Shown here in pieces: positions 8,587 through 16,701 of a DNA stretch of 64,000 nucleotides. The position numbers and the translations under genes are program-made. Each line of letters starts with the position of its first letter. Position 1 is the first letter of the stretch. Source of the DNA: Sediminibacillus terrae (GTDB lineage Bacteria > Bacillota > Bacilli > Bacillales > Amphibacillaceae); contig NZ_VZDQ01000024.1 of assembly GCF_009602435.1 (NCBI RefSeq), forward strand, positions 372,001-436,000. Reading direction: 5' to 3'. The notes below the pieces were generated by a model that did not search any database, had not been told where the DNA came from, and saw only the letters and a list, made by a program, of their open reading frames with translations.

Positions 8587-9786
8587 TCAACTGTTCACCA
8601 ATACCTCTTCGGGTATAGAACGGAAAGCCTGCTCCAGGTCTTCCAGTAAATCTTCTATATCCTCAATGCCGGCAGAGTAGCGGATCAATCCTTCCGGAAT
8701 CCCCATGGCCGCCCGCTCTTCTGGGGTGCACTCGACATGACTAGTCGTTCTGGAAGGGCCTACGATCGTTTCCACTGAACCAAGGTTGGCCGCCCGATTG
8801 GCGTATTTCAATTTTGGCAGCAAGTGTCGTACGGTATCCACACCGCCTTTAACGGCGAAGCTGAGCATTCCCCCGTATCGTTCCATTTGCCGTGAAGCAA
8901 TTTCATGTCCCGGATGGTCTTCTAGACCAGGGTAGTAAACAGACTCTACAATATCTTTTGTTTTCAGATACTTGGCGACAGCCATGGCATTTTCACATTG
9001 CCTATCGATGCGCAGCTTCAACGTTTTCATCCCGCGAAGCAGCAGGTATGCTGCCATCGGATCGAGCGTAGCCCCGTTGATTTCCCGATAGTGGTACACT
9101 TGGCCGACAAGTTTTTTGCTGCCGCAAAGTGCACCACCGAGTGCATCGGCGTGGCCTCCCAGGAACTTCGTCGCACTATGGATGACCAAATCCGCTCCAA
9201 GCTCCAGCGGCTGCTGGTTGATCGGCGTGGCGAACGTATTGTCAACAATGACCAGCGCCCCTGCTTGCTTACCCGCCGTCGCCATTCTTTCAATATCGGT
9301 TATTTTCACTGTCGGATTGGTCGGCGTTTCCAAGTACAATACCTTGCAGCCTTTCGCCACCTCCTTTTCGATGGCTTCATGGTCGCCCGTTTCACAAAGG
9401 ATCACCTCGACTTGCTGACGGGGAAGGAATTCCGTGAAAATTTTATTGGTGCCGCCATACGTATCCTTGATGGACACAACTCTGTCTCCCGGACTGAGAA
9501 AAGTTCCCAACGTATTGCTGATGGCAGCCATGCCGGTCGAGAAGCTGGTAGCGGCTTCTGCATTTTCCAGACAGCGGATTTTTTCCTCGAATGCTTGGAC
9601 GGTCGGATTCGTGTTCCTGCCGTATATATGTCCCGGCTTGTTGCCAACCGCCACCTCGTACCATTCATCCATATCATCGTAACCAAACGATACACTATGA
9701 ACGACAGGAACTTGCGTTGCACCAAAAGCCAGCGATTCCTTTTCCCCTGCCCATATCGCCTGTGTCCCTTTCCTGATATCTGTCAT
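8587..9786 (-). CDS. Cys/Met-metabolism PLP-dependent enzyme (cystathionine gamma-synthase/lyase family)
   Basis: About 399 residues from the ATG at 9786 behind AGGAGG. The fold-type I signatures are clear: YGRNTNPTVQAFEEKIRCLE, FSTGMAAISN, DNTFATPINQQPLELGADLV, and HSATKFLGGHADALGG carrying the PLP-binding lysine. ETIVGPSRTTSHVECTPEER and LIRYSAGIEDIEDLLEDLEQ close the protein. The family performs gamma- or beta-elimination/replacement on sulfur amino acids and homoserine esters. Lodged between an ectoine hydrolase-like gene and a deacylase, it may instead handle a 2,4-diaminobutyrate-like intermediate; the sequence alone cannot tell. The stop lies 17 bases upstream of the amidohydrolase start. 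Confidence 0.88.
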   Translation of the reverse strand: MTDIRKGTQAIWAGEKESLAFGATQVPVVHSVSFGYDDMDEWYEVAVGNKPGHIYGRNTNPTVQAFEEKIRCLENAEAATSFSTGMAAISNTLGTFLSPGDRVVSIKDTYGGTNKIFTEFLPRQQVEVILCETGDHEAIEKEVAKGCKVLYLETPTNPTVKITDIERMATAGKQAGALVIVDNTFATPINQQPLELGADLVIHSATKFLGGHADALGGALCGSKKLVGQVYHYREINGATLDPMAAYLLLRGMKTLKLRIDRQCENAMAVAKYLKTKDIVESVYYPGLEDHPGHEIASRQMERYGGMLSFAVKGGVDTVRHLLPKLKYANRAANLGSVETIVGPSRTTSHVECTPEERAAMGIPEGLIRYSAGIEDIEDLLEDLEQAFRSIPEEVLVNS

Positions 9787-9815
9787 CACGACTCCTCCTT
9801 TTTTTGATTTAAAGT

Positions 9816-11024
9816 TTAACTGATTTTACCGTCTGAAGGATTGAGAAACACGGAATCCCGTATGATCACTTCCCTTGGATAGTTGGTAAACGTCTCACAG
9901 CCGGTTTCGGTGATCCGGATGGTTTCGCTTATTTCTATCCCGAAATGTTCCAACCACAGTGCAGGTATCAGATGAAACGTCATATTAGGCTGTAAAATCG
10001 TCTTGTCGCCACTGCGAAGACTCGCCGTATGCTCTCCCCAGTCCGGCGGATAGTTCAATCCGACCGAATAACCGAGCCTTGCTTCTTTCACGATGCCATG
10101 CCGCTGTATCGATTGCTTCCATATCCCGTTTACTTCTTCGCACGTCATGCCTGGAGCTATTCTTTGCAGAACTTCACTCAGGCCTTCTGTCACATAGGAT
10201 GCGGTTGTAAGGATTTTTTCGTTTGGCTTACCAATGGCAACCGTCCTCGCCAACGGTACGTGGTATCGTTTATAGCAGCCAGCTATTTCTATGCTGACCG
10301 TCTCTCCCTCCTGAAAGCGATCATCCGACCAGGTCAGATGAGGGACGGCCGTATTTTCACCTGTCGGAAGAAATGGCACGATAGCCGGATAATCACCGCC
10401 ATACTGCTCGGTACCTGCTACCATATGGTAATAAAGTTCGGCAGCAGTGTCGCACTGCCTGCCACCAGGTTTAACCGTTGTAATCCCTTTGGTCATCGCC
10501 TGTTCCACAATTTTTCCCGCACGGCGCATATATTCGATTTCCTGATCCGACTTAATCAGCCGGATATGATTGACCAGCAAGTCTGCGTCTTGGAAAACTG
10601 CATCCGGTAAATGCCTCACCAGCTGGGAAAACGCCTTGGCAGTAAAATAATAGTTATCCATTTCCACCCCGATGCGGCGGTTGCCCTGCCCGATTTGTTT
10701 CAGTATATCCGCAATGAAGGCCATGGGATGATGTGTGGTGGAATGAACGTAATAATCCGGGTAGTCAATGACATTTTCATCATAAAGCCATGTTCCTGAT
10801 TTGGCTCCGGCTGCATCCATATGCCTTCCGATCCATAACGGCTGGGGCTGGTCCAGTATAATCACAACCATTTGGTGAACGTAAAATGACCAGGCATCGT
10901 AACCGGATAAGTAATTCATATTGGCCGGATCGGTAATGAGCAGCACCTCGATACCCTGTGCTTCCATTTGCTGCTTCGTCTCCATCAGTCGTTTCTGGTA
11001 CTCCAAAATATCAAAGGGAAGCAA
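9816..11024 (-). CDS. doeA: DoeA/EutD-like ectoine hydrolase (M24 'pita-bread' fold)
   Basis: About 402 residues. Motifs specific to ectoine hydrolases rather than general Xaa-Pro peptidases are present: DPANMNYLSGYDAWSFYVHQ, DYPDYYVHSTTHHPM, VEMDNYYFTAKAF, GGDYPAIVPFLPTG, EIAGCYKRYHVPLART, LGYSVGLNYPPDWGEHTASL. The M24 metal ligands appear replaced: EIAG stands where a D-x-G is usual, and VPLART replaces SDITRT. DoeA opens the ectoine ring to N-acetyl-diaminobutyrate, letting cells use ectoine as carbon and nitrogen source. The TTG at 11024 after AAGGAGG is the likely start; a GTG at 11057 is possible. It heads an operon and is flanked by a PucR-type regulator. Confidence 0.8.
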   Translation of the reverse strand: MLPFDILEYQKRLMETKQQMEAQGIEVLLITDPANMNYLSGYDAWSFYVHQMVVIILDQPQPLWIGRHMDAAGAKSGTWLYDENVIDYPDYYVHSTTHHPMAFIADILKQIGQGNRRIGVEMDNYYFTAKAFSQLVRHLPDAVFQDADLLVNHIRLIKSDQEIEYMRRAGKIVEQAMTKGITTVKPGGRQCDTAAELYYHMVAGTEQYGGDYPAIVPFLPTGENTAVPHLTWSDDRFQEGETVSIEIAGCYKRYHVPLARTVAIGKPNEKILTTASYVTEGLSEVLQRIAPGMTCEEVNGIWKQSIQRHGIVKEARLGYSVGLNYPPDWGEHTASLRSGDKTILQPNMTFHLIPALWLEHFGIEISETIRITETGCETFTNYPREVIIRDSVFLNPSDGKIS

Positions 11025-11295
11025 TCCCACCCCTCCTTCAGTTATTAATTTTCTCACTATTATGATAATTCATTGGAGAGGCCGACTGCGATATGCAGGA
11101 TGTATGATGTTGGGGAACAGGACGTTATACAACTTTTTGGAAGAGCGGCAGACCTTCCGATCAAATAAGTTTTTTCCTTTTCATTTTGAGTTTTTATCGC
11201 CTCGATGAAGGGATTTTTTCCCGTTTCTCTTCCTTCACTGTGGATTCCTTTGACCCGAGACAGAGATGATATTTCAAAATGCCCTTTTAACCCAT

Positions 11296-11320
11296 GAAAA
11301 AACCTTCCATCCTGGAAGGC
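11296..11320 (-). terminator. Terminator of the PucR-type regulator gene
   Basis: Minus-strand hairpin CCTTCC-AGGA-TGGAAGG followed by TTTTTT, directly after the regulator stop codon. It separates the regulator from the catabolic operon, which therefore needs its own promoter in 11025-11295. Confidence 0.8.
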
Positions 11321-11325
11321 ATTGT

Positions 11326-12993
11326 TCACTCTATTTTTTGCATCATCCAAAGCCGTACACTCAGCTCCAGCAGGAACAAATCATCCGGATCAACAAGCGA
11401 AAGTTGTGTCAGGGATTCGATATTGCGCAGGCGGTGCAGCAAGGACTGCCTGTGTAGGTTCAAAGAACGGGCGGTCTGACTGACATTGCCCTTATGCTGA
11501 TTGTAAGCGAGAAAAGTCCGGATTAAATCGGTCTTTCGTTTTTTATCGTATTCGATTAATGGGGAAACGGTTTGGCTGACTATTTCCACGATCGCTTCAT
11601 CGCCTGCAAAATTCATTAACAAACGGTTGATTTTCGTATCTTCAAAAAAAGTCCTGCCACCAGGTCCATGTTGTTTTCTCCCGATTTCCAGCGCCGTTTT
11701 TGCCTCCTGATAGCTCTCTTTAAAACAAGCAATCCCGTTGTCATGTTTACCTGCTCCCCAGGAAATGGCAAGAATCGGCAAGAAAGCATACAATCGTCTT
11801 TCCACAATGTCGAGAAATTGATTGGCCGCTTTATAATACAGGTTTTCACTGTCCTCCAGGTAAATGATCACTTCCCCGTCCTCAAAGGTCGCCATCGTCC
11901 TTCTGTTCAATACGGCACCCGCATTGGTGATCTCTTTTTGCAGATTGAAATTGAGGCTTTGGAGCGAAGAGTTGTCCGGATTGTCATTCCGGAAATCGAC
12001 TTGGTTTTTGTAGGATATTTTTCCGACGAGACAAGTGTATGGAAGGGATAAGTCGTAACCAAGCAGACCCGCTTTTGCAGACTGGGACCCTGTTGGCTGC
12101 TCGCTTTTGACCAAATCGAGCACATAGGTATCCTTTAAACGGATCTCTGCCATTTCCACCGCATTTTCTTTGGCGAAATGCAGGGCAAAAGCAGTAAGAG
12201 CATGTTCGAGCACATTCATCAGGAACCAGGTTAAAGGTTGGCCTGTTTCGGGCTGGAACAAAAGATACCCTTGAATTTTATGATTGTTCTGGATGGAAAG
12301 GCGGTAGCAAGGGCGGCCCTGAAGAAAACCCGGCTCCATATAGTGATAAAGTGGATGGTCATCAACGATACCGTTCGAGGCAGGAAAACGGCTTTGCTGA
12401 TTGGAAACACCGATTTCAAACAACGCAGCTTCCGCCTCATCGAAACAAGAGTGACAGCGGATATCACCAGCCTCGTTTTGGACGGCAACCGGCATTTGGA
12501 TATGCCGATACACAAGATCCGTTATATCAGTCAGCCCTTTGTCGTGCAGGACACTGCTGATAAGCTGCTTACGAACTTCTTCCGCCTGGTTTCTTTGTCC
12601 TTGTTTATCCTTGTTGATTTCCTGCAATACACTTTGCAGGATATCTCCGAAGCGGACTTCCCATGGCATTTCCACGATGATAAACTGGTGTTCCGCAGCA
12701 AGAGAAATAATCCTGTCTGGTATATTGAATACATAGCGCCCCGTGGCAATTCCCAATAGAGAAGCGCCGGATTTGATAACGTCGAGTACAAATTGCTCGA
12801 GCCTTTCCGGGTGTTCCTCACACCCAATGCCGGTGCTTAAGACAAATTCATTTTTACGGACAAAATTCTCCACCGGGCCTTCAATCACCGAGACCCATTC
12901 GACTTGCTTCCCATCAAGCAATTCTTTCCCCGTTTTTACTGCCGAGGTTTCCATCACCGGCAAGTGGACAATGTCATTCGCTGTCAAACCCAT
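11326..12993 (-). CDS. PucR family transcriptional regulator
   Basis: About 555 residues from the ATG at 12993 (AAGGCGGGGTG upstream). Residues about 1-120 form the PucR ligand-sensing domain (LTANDIVHLPVMETSAVKTG, FVLSTGIGCEEHPERL), the middle is a CdaR GGDEF-like region, and the C-terminal FLAYNQHKGNVSQTARSLNL followed by HRQSLLHRLRNIE is the helix-turn-helix of the PucR family. Relatives activate purine, amino-acid or osmolyte catabolism when their substrate accumulates. Position beside the DoeA-like operon, transcribed in the same direction, suggests it controls ectoine-related catabolism. Confidence 0.9.
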   Translation of the reverse strand: MGLTANDIVHLPVMETSAVKTGKELLDGKQVEWVSVIEGPVENFVRKNEFVLSTGIGCEEHPERLEQFVLDVIKSGASLLGIATGRYVFNIPDRIISLAAEHQFIIVEMPWEVRFGDILQSVLQEINKDKQGQRNQAEEVRKQLISSVLHDKGLTDITDLVYRHIQMPVAVQNEAGDIRCHSCFDEAEAALFEIGVSNQQSRFPASNGIVDDHPLYHYMEPGFLQGRPCYRLSIQNNHKIQGYLLFQPETGQPLTWFLMNVLEHALTAFALHFAKENAVEMAEIRLKDTYVLDLVKSEQPTGSQSAKAGLLGYDLSLPYTCLVGKISYKNQVDFRNDNPDNSSLQSLNFNLQKEITNAGAVLNRRTMATFEDGEVIIYLEDSENLYYKAANQFLDIVERRLYAFLPILAISWGAGKHDNGIACFKESYQEAKTALEIGRKQHGPGGRTFFEDTKINRLLMNFAGDEAIVEIVSQTVSPLIEYDKKRKTDLIRTFLAYNQHKGNVSQTARSLNLHRQSLLHRLRNIESLTQLSLVDPDDLFLLELSVRLWMMQKIE

Positions 12994-13094
12994 CGAATCA
13001 CCCCGCCTTAAAGAATCAATCAAAAAATGAACCTGTTATTAAAATATTCTGTTAATAATGATTCTATTATGACGGTTTGATTCTGGCAATTCCC

Positions 13095-13424
13095 TCAGCC
13101 ATCTTTTTGCACGCCGAAGCGGGCATTGATTTGACCGCGCATCAGTTCTTTGCGGATTTTTTTGTCCTCCTCCTTCCGTTTTTCTTTTAACATCTCCTGC
13201 CTGATTTCAAAAGTTTGGACGCCCTCTTCCCGCTTGTTTGCAATATCGATCAACTGCTCCACATCCGTAAAGGAATACTTTCTATTCCCGCGATGGGTGC
13301 GTTCAGGAAATATCAGTTTCCGTTCTTCATAGTAGCGAATCTGCCTTTCAGACAAACCGGTCAGTTCGCTGACAACGCCTATGGTGATTACTTTTCTTTC
13401 CTTATAAGATGTGTCCTGTTCCAT
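13095..13424 (-). CDS. tnrA: Nitrogen regulator TnrA (MerR family)
   Basis: 109 residues. The MerR DNA-binding part VITIGVVSELTGLSERQIRY followed by YEERKLIFPERTHRGNRKYS and FTDVEQLIDIANKREEGVQT is nearly the same as Bacillus TnrA. The short C-terminal tail IRKELMRGQINARFGVQKDG corresponds to the region that contacts feedback-inhibited glutamine synthetase. TnrA activates nitrogen scavenging genes under nitrogen limitation. Its location next to a catabolic operon yielding amino nitrogen may be meaningful. The ATG is preceded by GGTGGTGAG. GlnR is the alternative, but the tail length and sequence favour TnrA. Confidence 0.9.
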   Translation of the reverse strand: MEQDTSYKERKVITIGVVSELTGLSERQIRYYEERKLIFPERTHRGNRKYSFTDVEQLIDIANKREEGVQTFEIRQEMLKEKRKEEDKKIRKELMRGQINARFGVQKDG

Positions 13425-13694
13425 TTACTCACCACCGCTAGTTAGATTCGTCAACATCTTATTCCTGATTATACATGGCTGTCAAAAGCATTCCTATGTT
13501 TATGTAAGATAATCTGACAATAGAAAACGGATATGTGAATAAACTTGACATGAAGGCCGGCATTTTTTCTTATCTATTAGGATGTCGGAGTATAATTTCA
13601 TGTTACTTGCAAGACTGTACTTCCAGATTTCATGCAAAAAACTCGGACCTTTGCGATTAGAGGACCGAGTTTCAATAGTTAATTATATAATATT

Positions 13695-13763
13695 CTATTT
13701 CATTAAAAACCATATAATGAAAAGTATAACAGCTACGACCAGCCAAATAATGGTTTGCTTCAT
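13695..13763 (-). CDS. 22-residue single-span membrane peptide
   Basis: ATG at 13763 follows the strong ribosome site GAGAGAGGGGGT. The product is MKQTIIWLVVAVILFIIWFL plus MK: one transmembrane helix with a lysine at each end. Too short for usual gene calling and of unknown family. A strong ribosome site and an ideal membrane helix argue that it is translated. It stands alone in a 620-base gap between tnrA and an ABC exporter gene. Confidence 0.6.
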   Translation of the reverse strand: MKQTIIWLVVAVILFIIWFLMK

Positions 13764-13854
13764 AATATACCCCCTCTCTCTACATCTTTAGATTTATAAA
13801 CCATTATAAAGAGTGGATGCATAGCTGGTTTGCGAGTAATTCTACATGAACGAA

Positions 13855-13927
13855 GGCAAGGTACGCAGACTCCTGCGGGATGAGCGCGAGCTGAAGCCGC
13901 GCCCGCGGAAAGCGGAAGTACCTTGCC
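13855..13927. repeat. Hairpin-type intergenic repeat, copy 1
   Basis: The element is bounded by the perfect inverted repeat GGCAAGGTAC (13855-13864) / GTACCTTGCC (13918-13927). The core reads GCAGACTCCTGCGGGA ... GAGCTGAAG ... CCCGCGGAAAGCGGAAG. The same core words recur at 57.5 and 57.9 kb. It resembles the dispersed GC-rich palindromic repeats found between genes in many Bacillaceae. No coding capacity. Confidence 0.75.
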
Positions 13928-14047
13928 GGAGTGGGCGTTGCTCTTTTTAAAAGGGAAGGTTAGAACGGTTTACTTTTTATAACTCAAAAACCGGGCGAAT
14001 TAGTTTTGACCACGATCCATTTGTCCCTGCCTCTTCCATTCTACTAT

Positions 14048-15754
14048 TCAACCATGCTTGTTCAGACCGGCAAACACGCCGCCTTTGTCCATCAACTCCT
14101 GATGGGTTCCTTCTTCTTCGATTCCATTTTCCGTGACGACGACAATCCGGTCGGCATTGCGGATCGTTGCCAGGCGGTGCGCAATGATCAACGTCGTTCT
14201 ATCTTCAGCAAGTTCATTCAACGCCTGCTGGATGATCAGCTCTGTTTCCGTATCCAAAGCAGAAGTTGCCTCATCCAATATTAAAATCGGAGGATTTTTC
14301 AAAAACATTCTGGCGATTGCTATCCGCTGTTTCTGTCCTCCGGATAGCTTTAAGCCTCTCTCCCCAACAGGTGTTTCATAACCCAACGGCAAGGATTCGA
14401 TAAAAGTCTGCAAATGGGCTTTTCGTGCCGCCTCTTCGATTTCCTCGTCACTGGCATCAAGCTTGCCATAAGCGATGTTTTCTTTTAAGGTGCCGGTAAA
14501 CAAAAACACATCCTGTTGAACGATGCCGATCTGGTCACGCAGCGATTGTTTGCGCAGTTCCCGGATATCCATGTCATCCACGGTGATTCTTCCCTCATCC
14601 ACATCGTAAAATCTTGGAATCAATGAACATATCGTTGTTTTACCCGCTCCGGAAGGACCGACAAAAGCCACTGTTTGCCCCGCCGGAATTGCTAAATCGA
14701 TATGAGTCAAAACTTGCTTGGAATGCTCATAGCTGAAAGAAACATCCTCAAATCGGATATTCCCTTTCAATCCACTGATTCTTTTCGCATCCGGCTTGTC
14801 TTGCACCTCAGGTATGGTATCGATTAAATCGATAAACCGTTTGAAGCCCGCCATTCCCTTCGGATAGAGCTCCATCAGCGCGCTCACTTTATCAATCGGC
14901 TTGAACAATACATTGACGTACAGGACGAATCCCACCAGCTGACCATAGGATAGTTCCCCGGTAAAACTGAGCCAAGCGCCGACGACCAGAACAATCAGCG
15001 TGATAAATCTGGTCATCATGTAAATTCCGGACGTTCCGTAGGACATCACTTTATAGGAACGCAGCTTCGCCTTCCGGAAGTTTTGATTATCCTTTTGAAA
15101 CCGGCTGATTTCATAATCCTCATTGGTAAAGGATTGGACGACCCGCACACCGGAAACACTGTCCTCAACCCTGGCATTGACCTCCGCGATTTCCTTGTAC
15201 ATCTTTCTCCAGGCATCGTTCATTTTAAAATTGCAGTAGGAAATCAGCCAGACCAAGAACGGAACAATGATCAAAATGATGACAGCCAGCTTCATATTGA
15301 CCGTAAACATGATGATAAAGGCGCCCGTGAATGTCATGATCGAAATAAACAGATCTTCGGGACCGTGATGGGCAAGCTCCCCGATATCGAATAAGTCATT
15401 GGTGACACGGCTCATGATATGGCCTGTTTTGGTATTGTCGAAAAAACGGAACGATTGCTTTTGCACATGCTGAAACAGCTGGCGCCGCATATCGGTTTCG
15501 ATATTGATGCCCAGCTTGTGTCCCCAGTAATTGACAATATATTGCAAAAAGGTACTTAACACATATAACGCAAACAACCCGAAGCTGACCCAGGCAATGG
15601 CATTCCAATTATGGGTCGGGAGCAATTTATCGACGAACCTTTGGACTGCCAGCGGAAATGCCAGCTCCAACAAGGCCACAATAATGGCACAGGTGAAATC
15701 TATGATAAATAACCTTCGGTGTGGTAGATAATAAGAGAAAAAACGAGAAATCAC
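14048..15754 (-). CDS. ABC exporter, fused permease/ATPase (YwjA/MsbA-like)
   Basis: About 568 residues: six transmembrane helices in residues 10-310, then an ATPase domain with Walker A VGPSGAGKTT, Q-loop QQDVFLFTG, signature LSGGQKQR, Walker B ILILDEATSALD and H-loop IAHRL. All catalytic residues are intact. Type-IV half-transporter exporters of this class dimerise and expel lipids, drugs or peptides. The GTG at 15754 is favoured because AAGGAAG lies eight bases ahead; an upstream GTG overlaps that site. It is monocistronic, so the substrate is unknown. Confidence 0.92.
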   Translation of the reverse strand: MISRFFSYYLPHRRLFIIDFTCAIIVALLELAFPLAVQRFVDKLLPTHNWNAIAWVSFGLFALYVLSTFLQYIVNYWGHKLGINIETDMRRQLFQHVQKQSFRFFDNTKTGHIMSRVTNDLFDIGELAHHGPEDLFISIMTFTGAFIIMFTVNMKLAVIILIIVPFLVWLISYCNFKMNDAWRKMYKEIAEVNARVEDSVSGVRVVQSFTNEDYEISRFQKDNQNFRKAKLRSYKVMSYGTSGIYMMTRFITLIVLVVGAWLSFTGELSYGQLVGFVLYVNVLFKPIDKVSALMELYPKGMAGFKRFIDLIDTIPEVQDKPDAKRISGLKGNIRFEDVSFSYEHSKQVLTHIDLAIPAGQTVAFVGPSGAGKTTICSLIPRFYDVDEGRITVDDMDIRELRKQSLRDQIGIVQQDVFLFTGTLKENIAYGKLDASDEEIEEAARKAHLQTFIESLPLGYETPVGERGLKLSGGQKQRIAIARMFLKNPPILILDEATSALDTETELIIQQALNELAEDRTTLIIAHRLATIRNADRIVVVTENGIEEEGTHQELMDKGGVFAGLNKHG

Positions 15755-15890
15755 GTATAGCACTTCCTTTAATTCGACAAGTCTATACGGATTATATGCT
15801 TTTACAGGGCTTTAGGCAAGGAAGATATAGTAACAAAAGAAGCAAAATCTTTTTCAGGAAAAGGCCGGGATCCATCCCTTGCCTTCACCA

Positions 15891-16424
15891 TTATGGTAAA
15901 ACTGTTTGGTTATGATTGTCCCACGCATTATGTTTTCTATCTAACTTATAGAAAATAGCATCAAGCTCTTGGAGGACCTCTTCTTTTTCTGATGCCTCAT
16001 CGCTTTCTTCGTATCTATCGAGAAGCTCCAATGCTCCGGTCATATCATCTTCCGCGTACCCAAATCCTCTGATGGTGTGTATTTCCTTACGGACGATAGA
16101 TGTTACAAACTCTCCCTCGGCCTTTTCATCTGCCAACCCTTTCACACCAATATCCCCGTTCCGCAGATTGTCAATGGATTGGTGAGCGCTGTGTATCGCC
16201 ATTCCTGGTTCGTTATTGATGGATACAACGTTGTTTTCTATGTCAACCTTTTTGTCAGCTGTGCTTCGTCCGAAATGGTTTTCTTTGGTAAGTTGTTCCT
16301 TATCCACTTGCACTGGCAGCGGAATATCTTCCCCCGTTTCCGTCATTGCTGCCGACTCTGCCTTTGGTTTCCCGCGGTTTGATTGATTCTCCATATCCGA
16401 GGCATGAAAGACCCTTTCTAACAT
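15891..16424 (-). CDS. Hypothetical acidic soluble protein
   Basis: 177 residues, no recognised family. It is hydrophilic and acidic, without signal peptide or membrane segment. The N-terminal half is low-complexity and probably disordered (NQSNRGKPKAESAAMTETGE). The C-terminal 60 residues look helical, with YEESDEASEKEEVLQELDAI. The start is uncertain: ATG at 16424 or an internal ATG at 16394, neither with a strong ribosome site. Confidence 0.55.
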   Translation of the reverse strand: MLERVFHASDMENQSNRGKPKAESAAMTETGEDIPLPVQVDKEQLTKENHFGRSTADKKVDIENNVVSINNEPGMAIHSAHQSIDNLRNGDIGVKGLADEKAEGEFVTSIVRKEIHTIRGFGYAEDDMTGALELLDRYEESDEASEKEEVLQELDAIFYKLDRKHNAWDNHNQTVLP

Positions 16425-16701
16425 ACTCTATAAAAATAGCTTATCGAAATAGTTTTTCTACTACAACCATATCACGGAATTTTTATCCTTCACATCGAGA
16501 GAACCTCCTATATCTCCTATTTTTTCAAAACTGCTGCCTTTCTATGAAAGAACACACTACCATTTACCCATTCCCGTCCCGGCATTCCGGGTAGATACTA
16601 CCATTTTCTTGAAATCATACGGTTATATATAGCAATCTATTAGAATTATATGGTATTTTATACTATGTAAATATTCAGAAAATTCAGGGGAGGGAAGTTT
16701 T

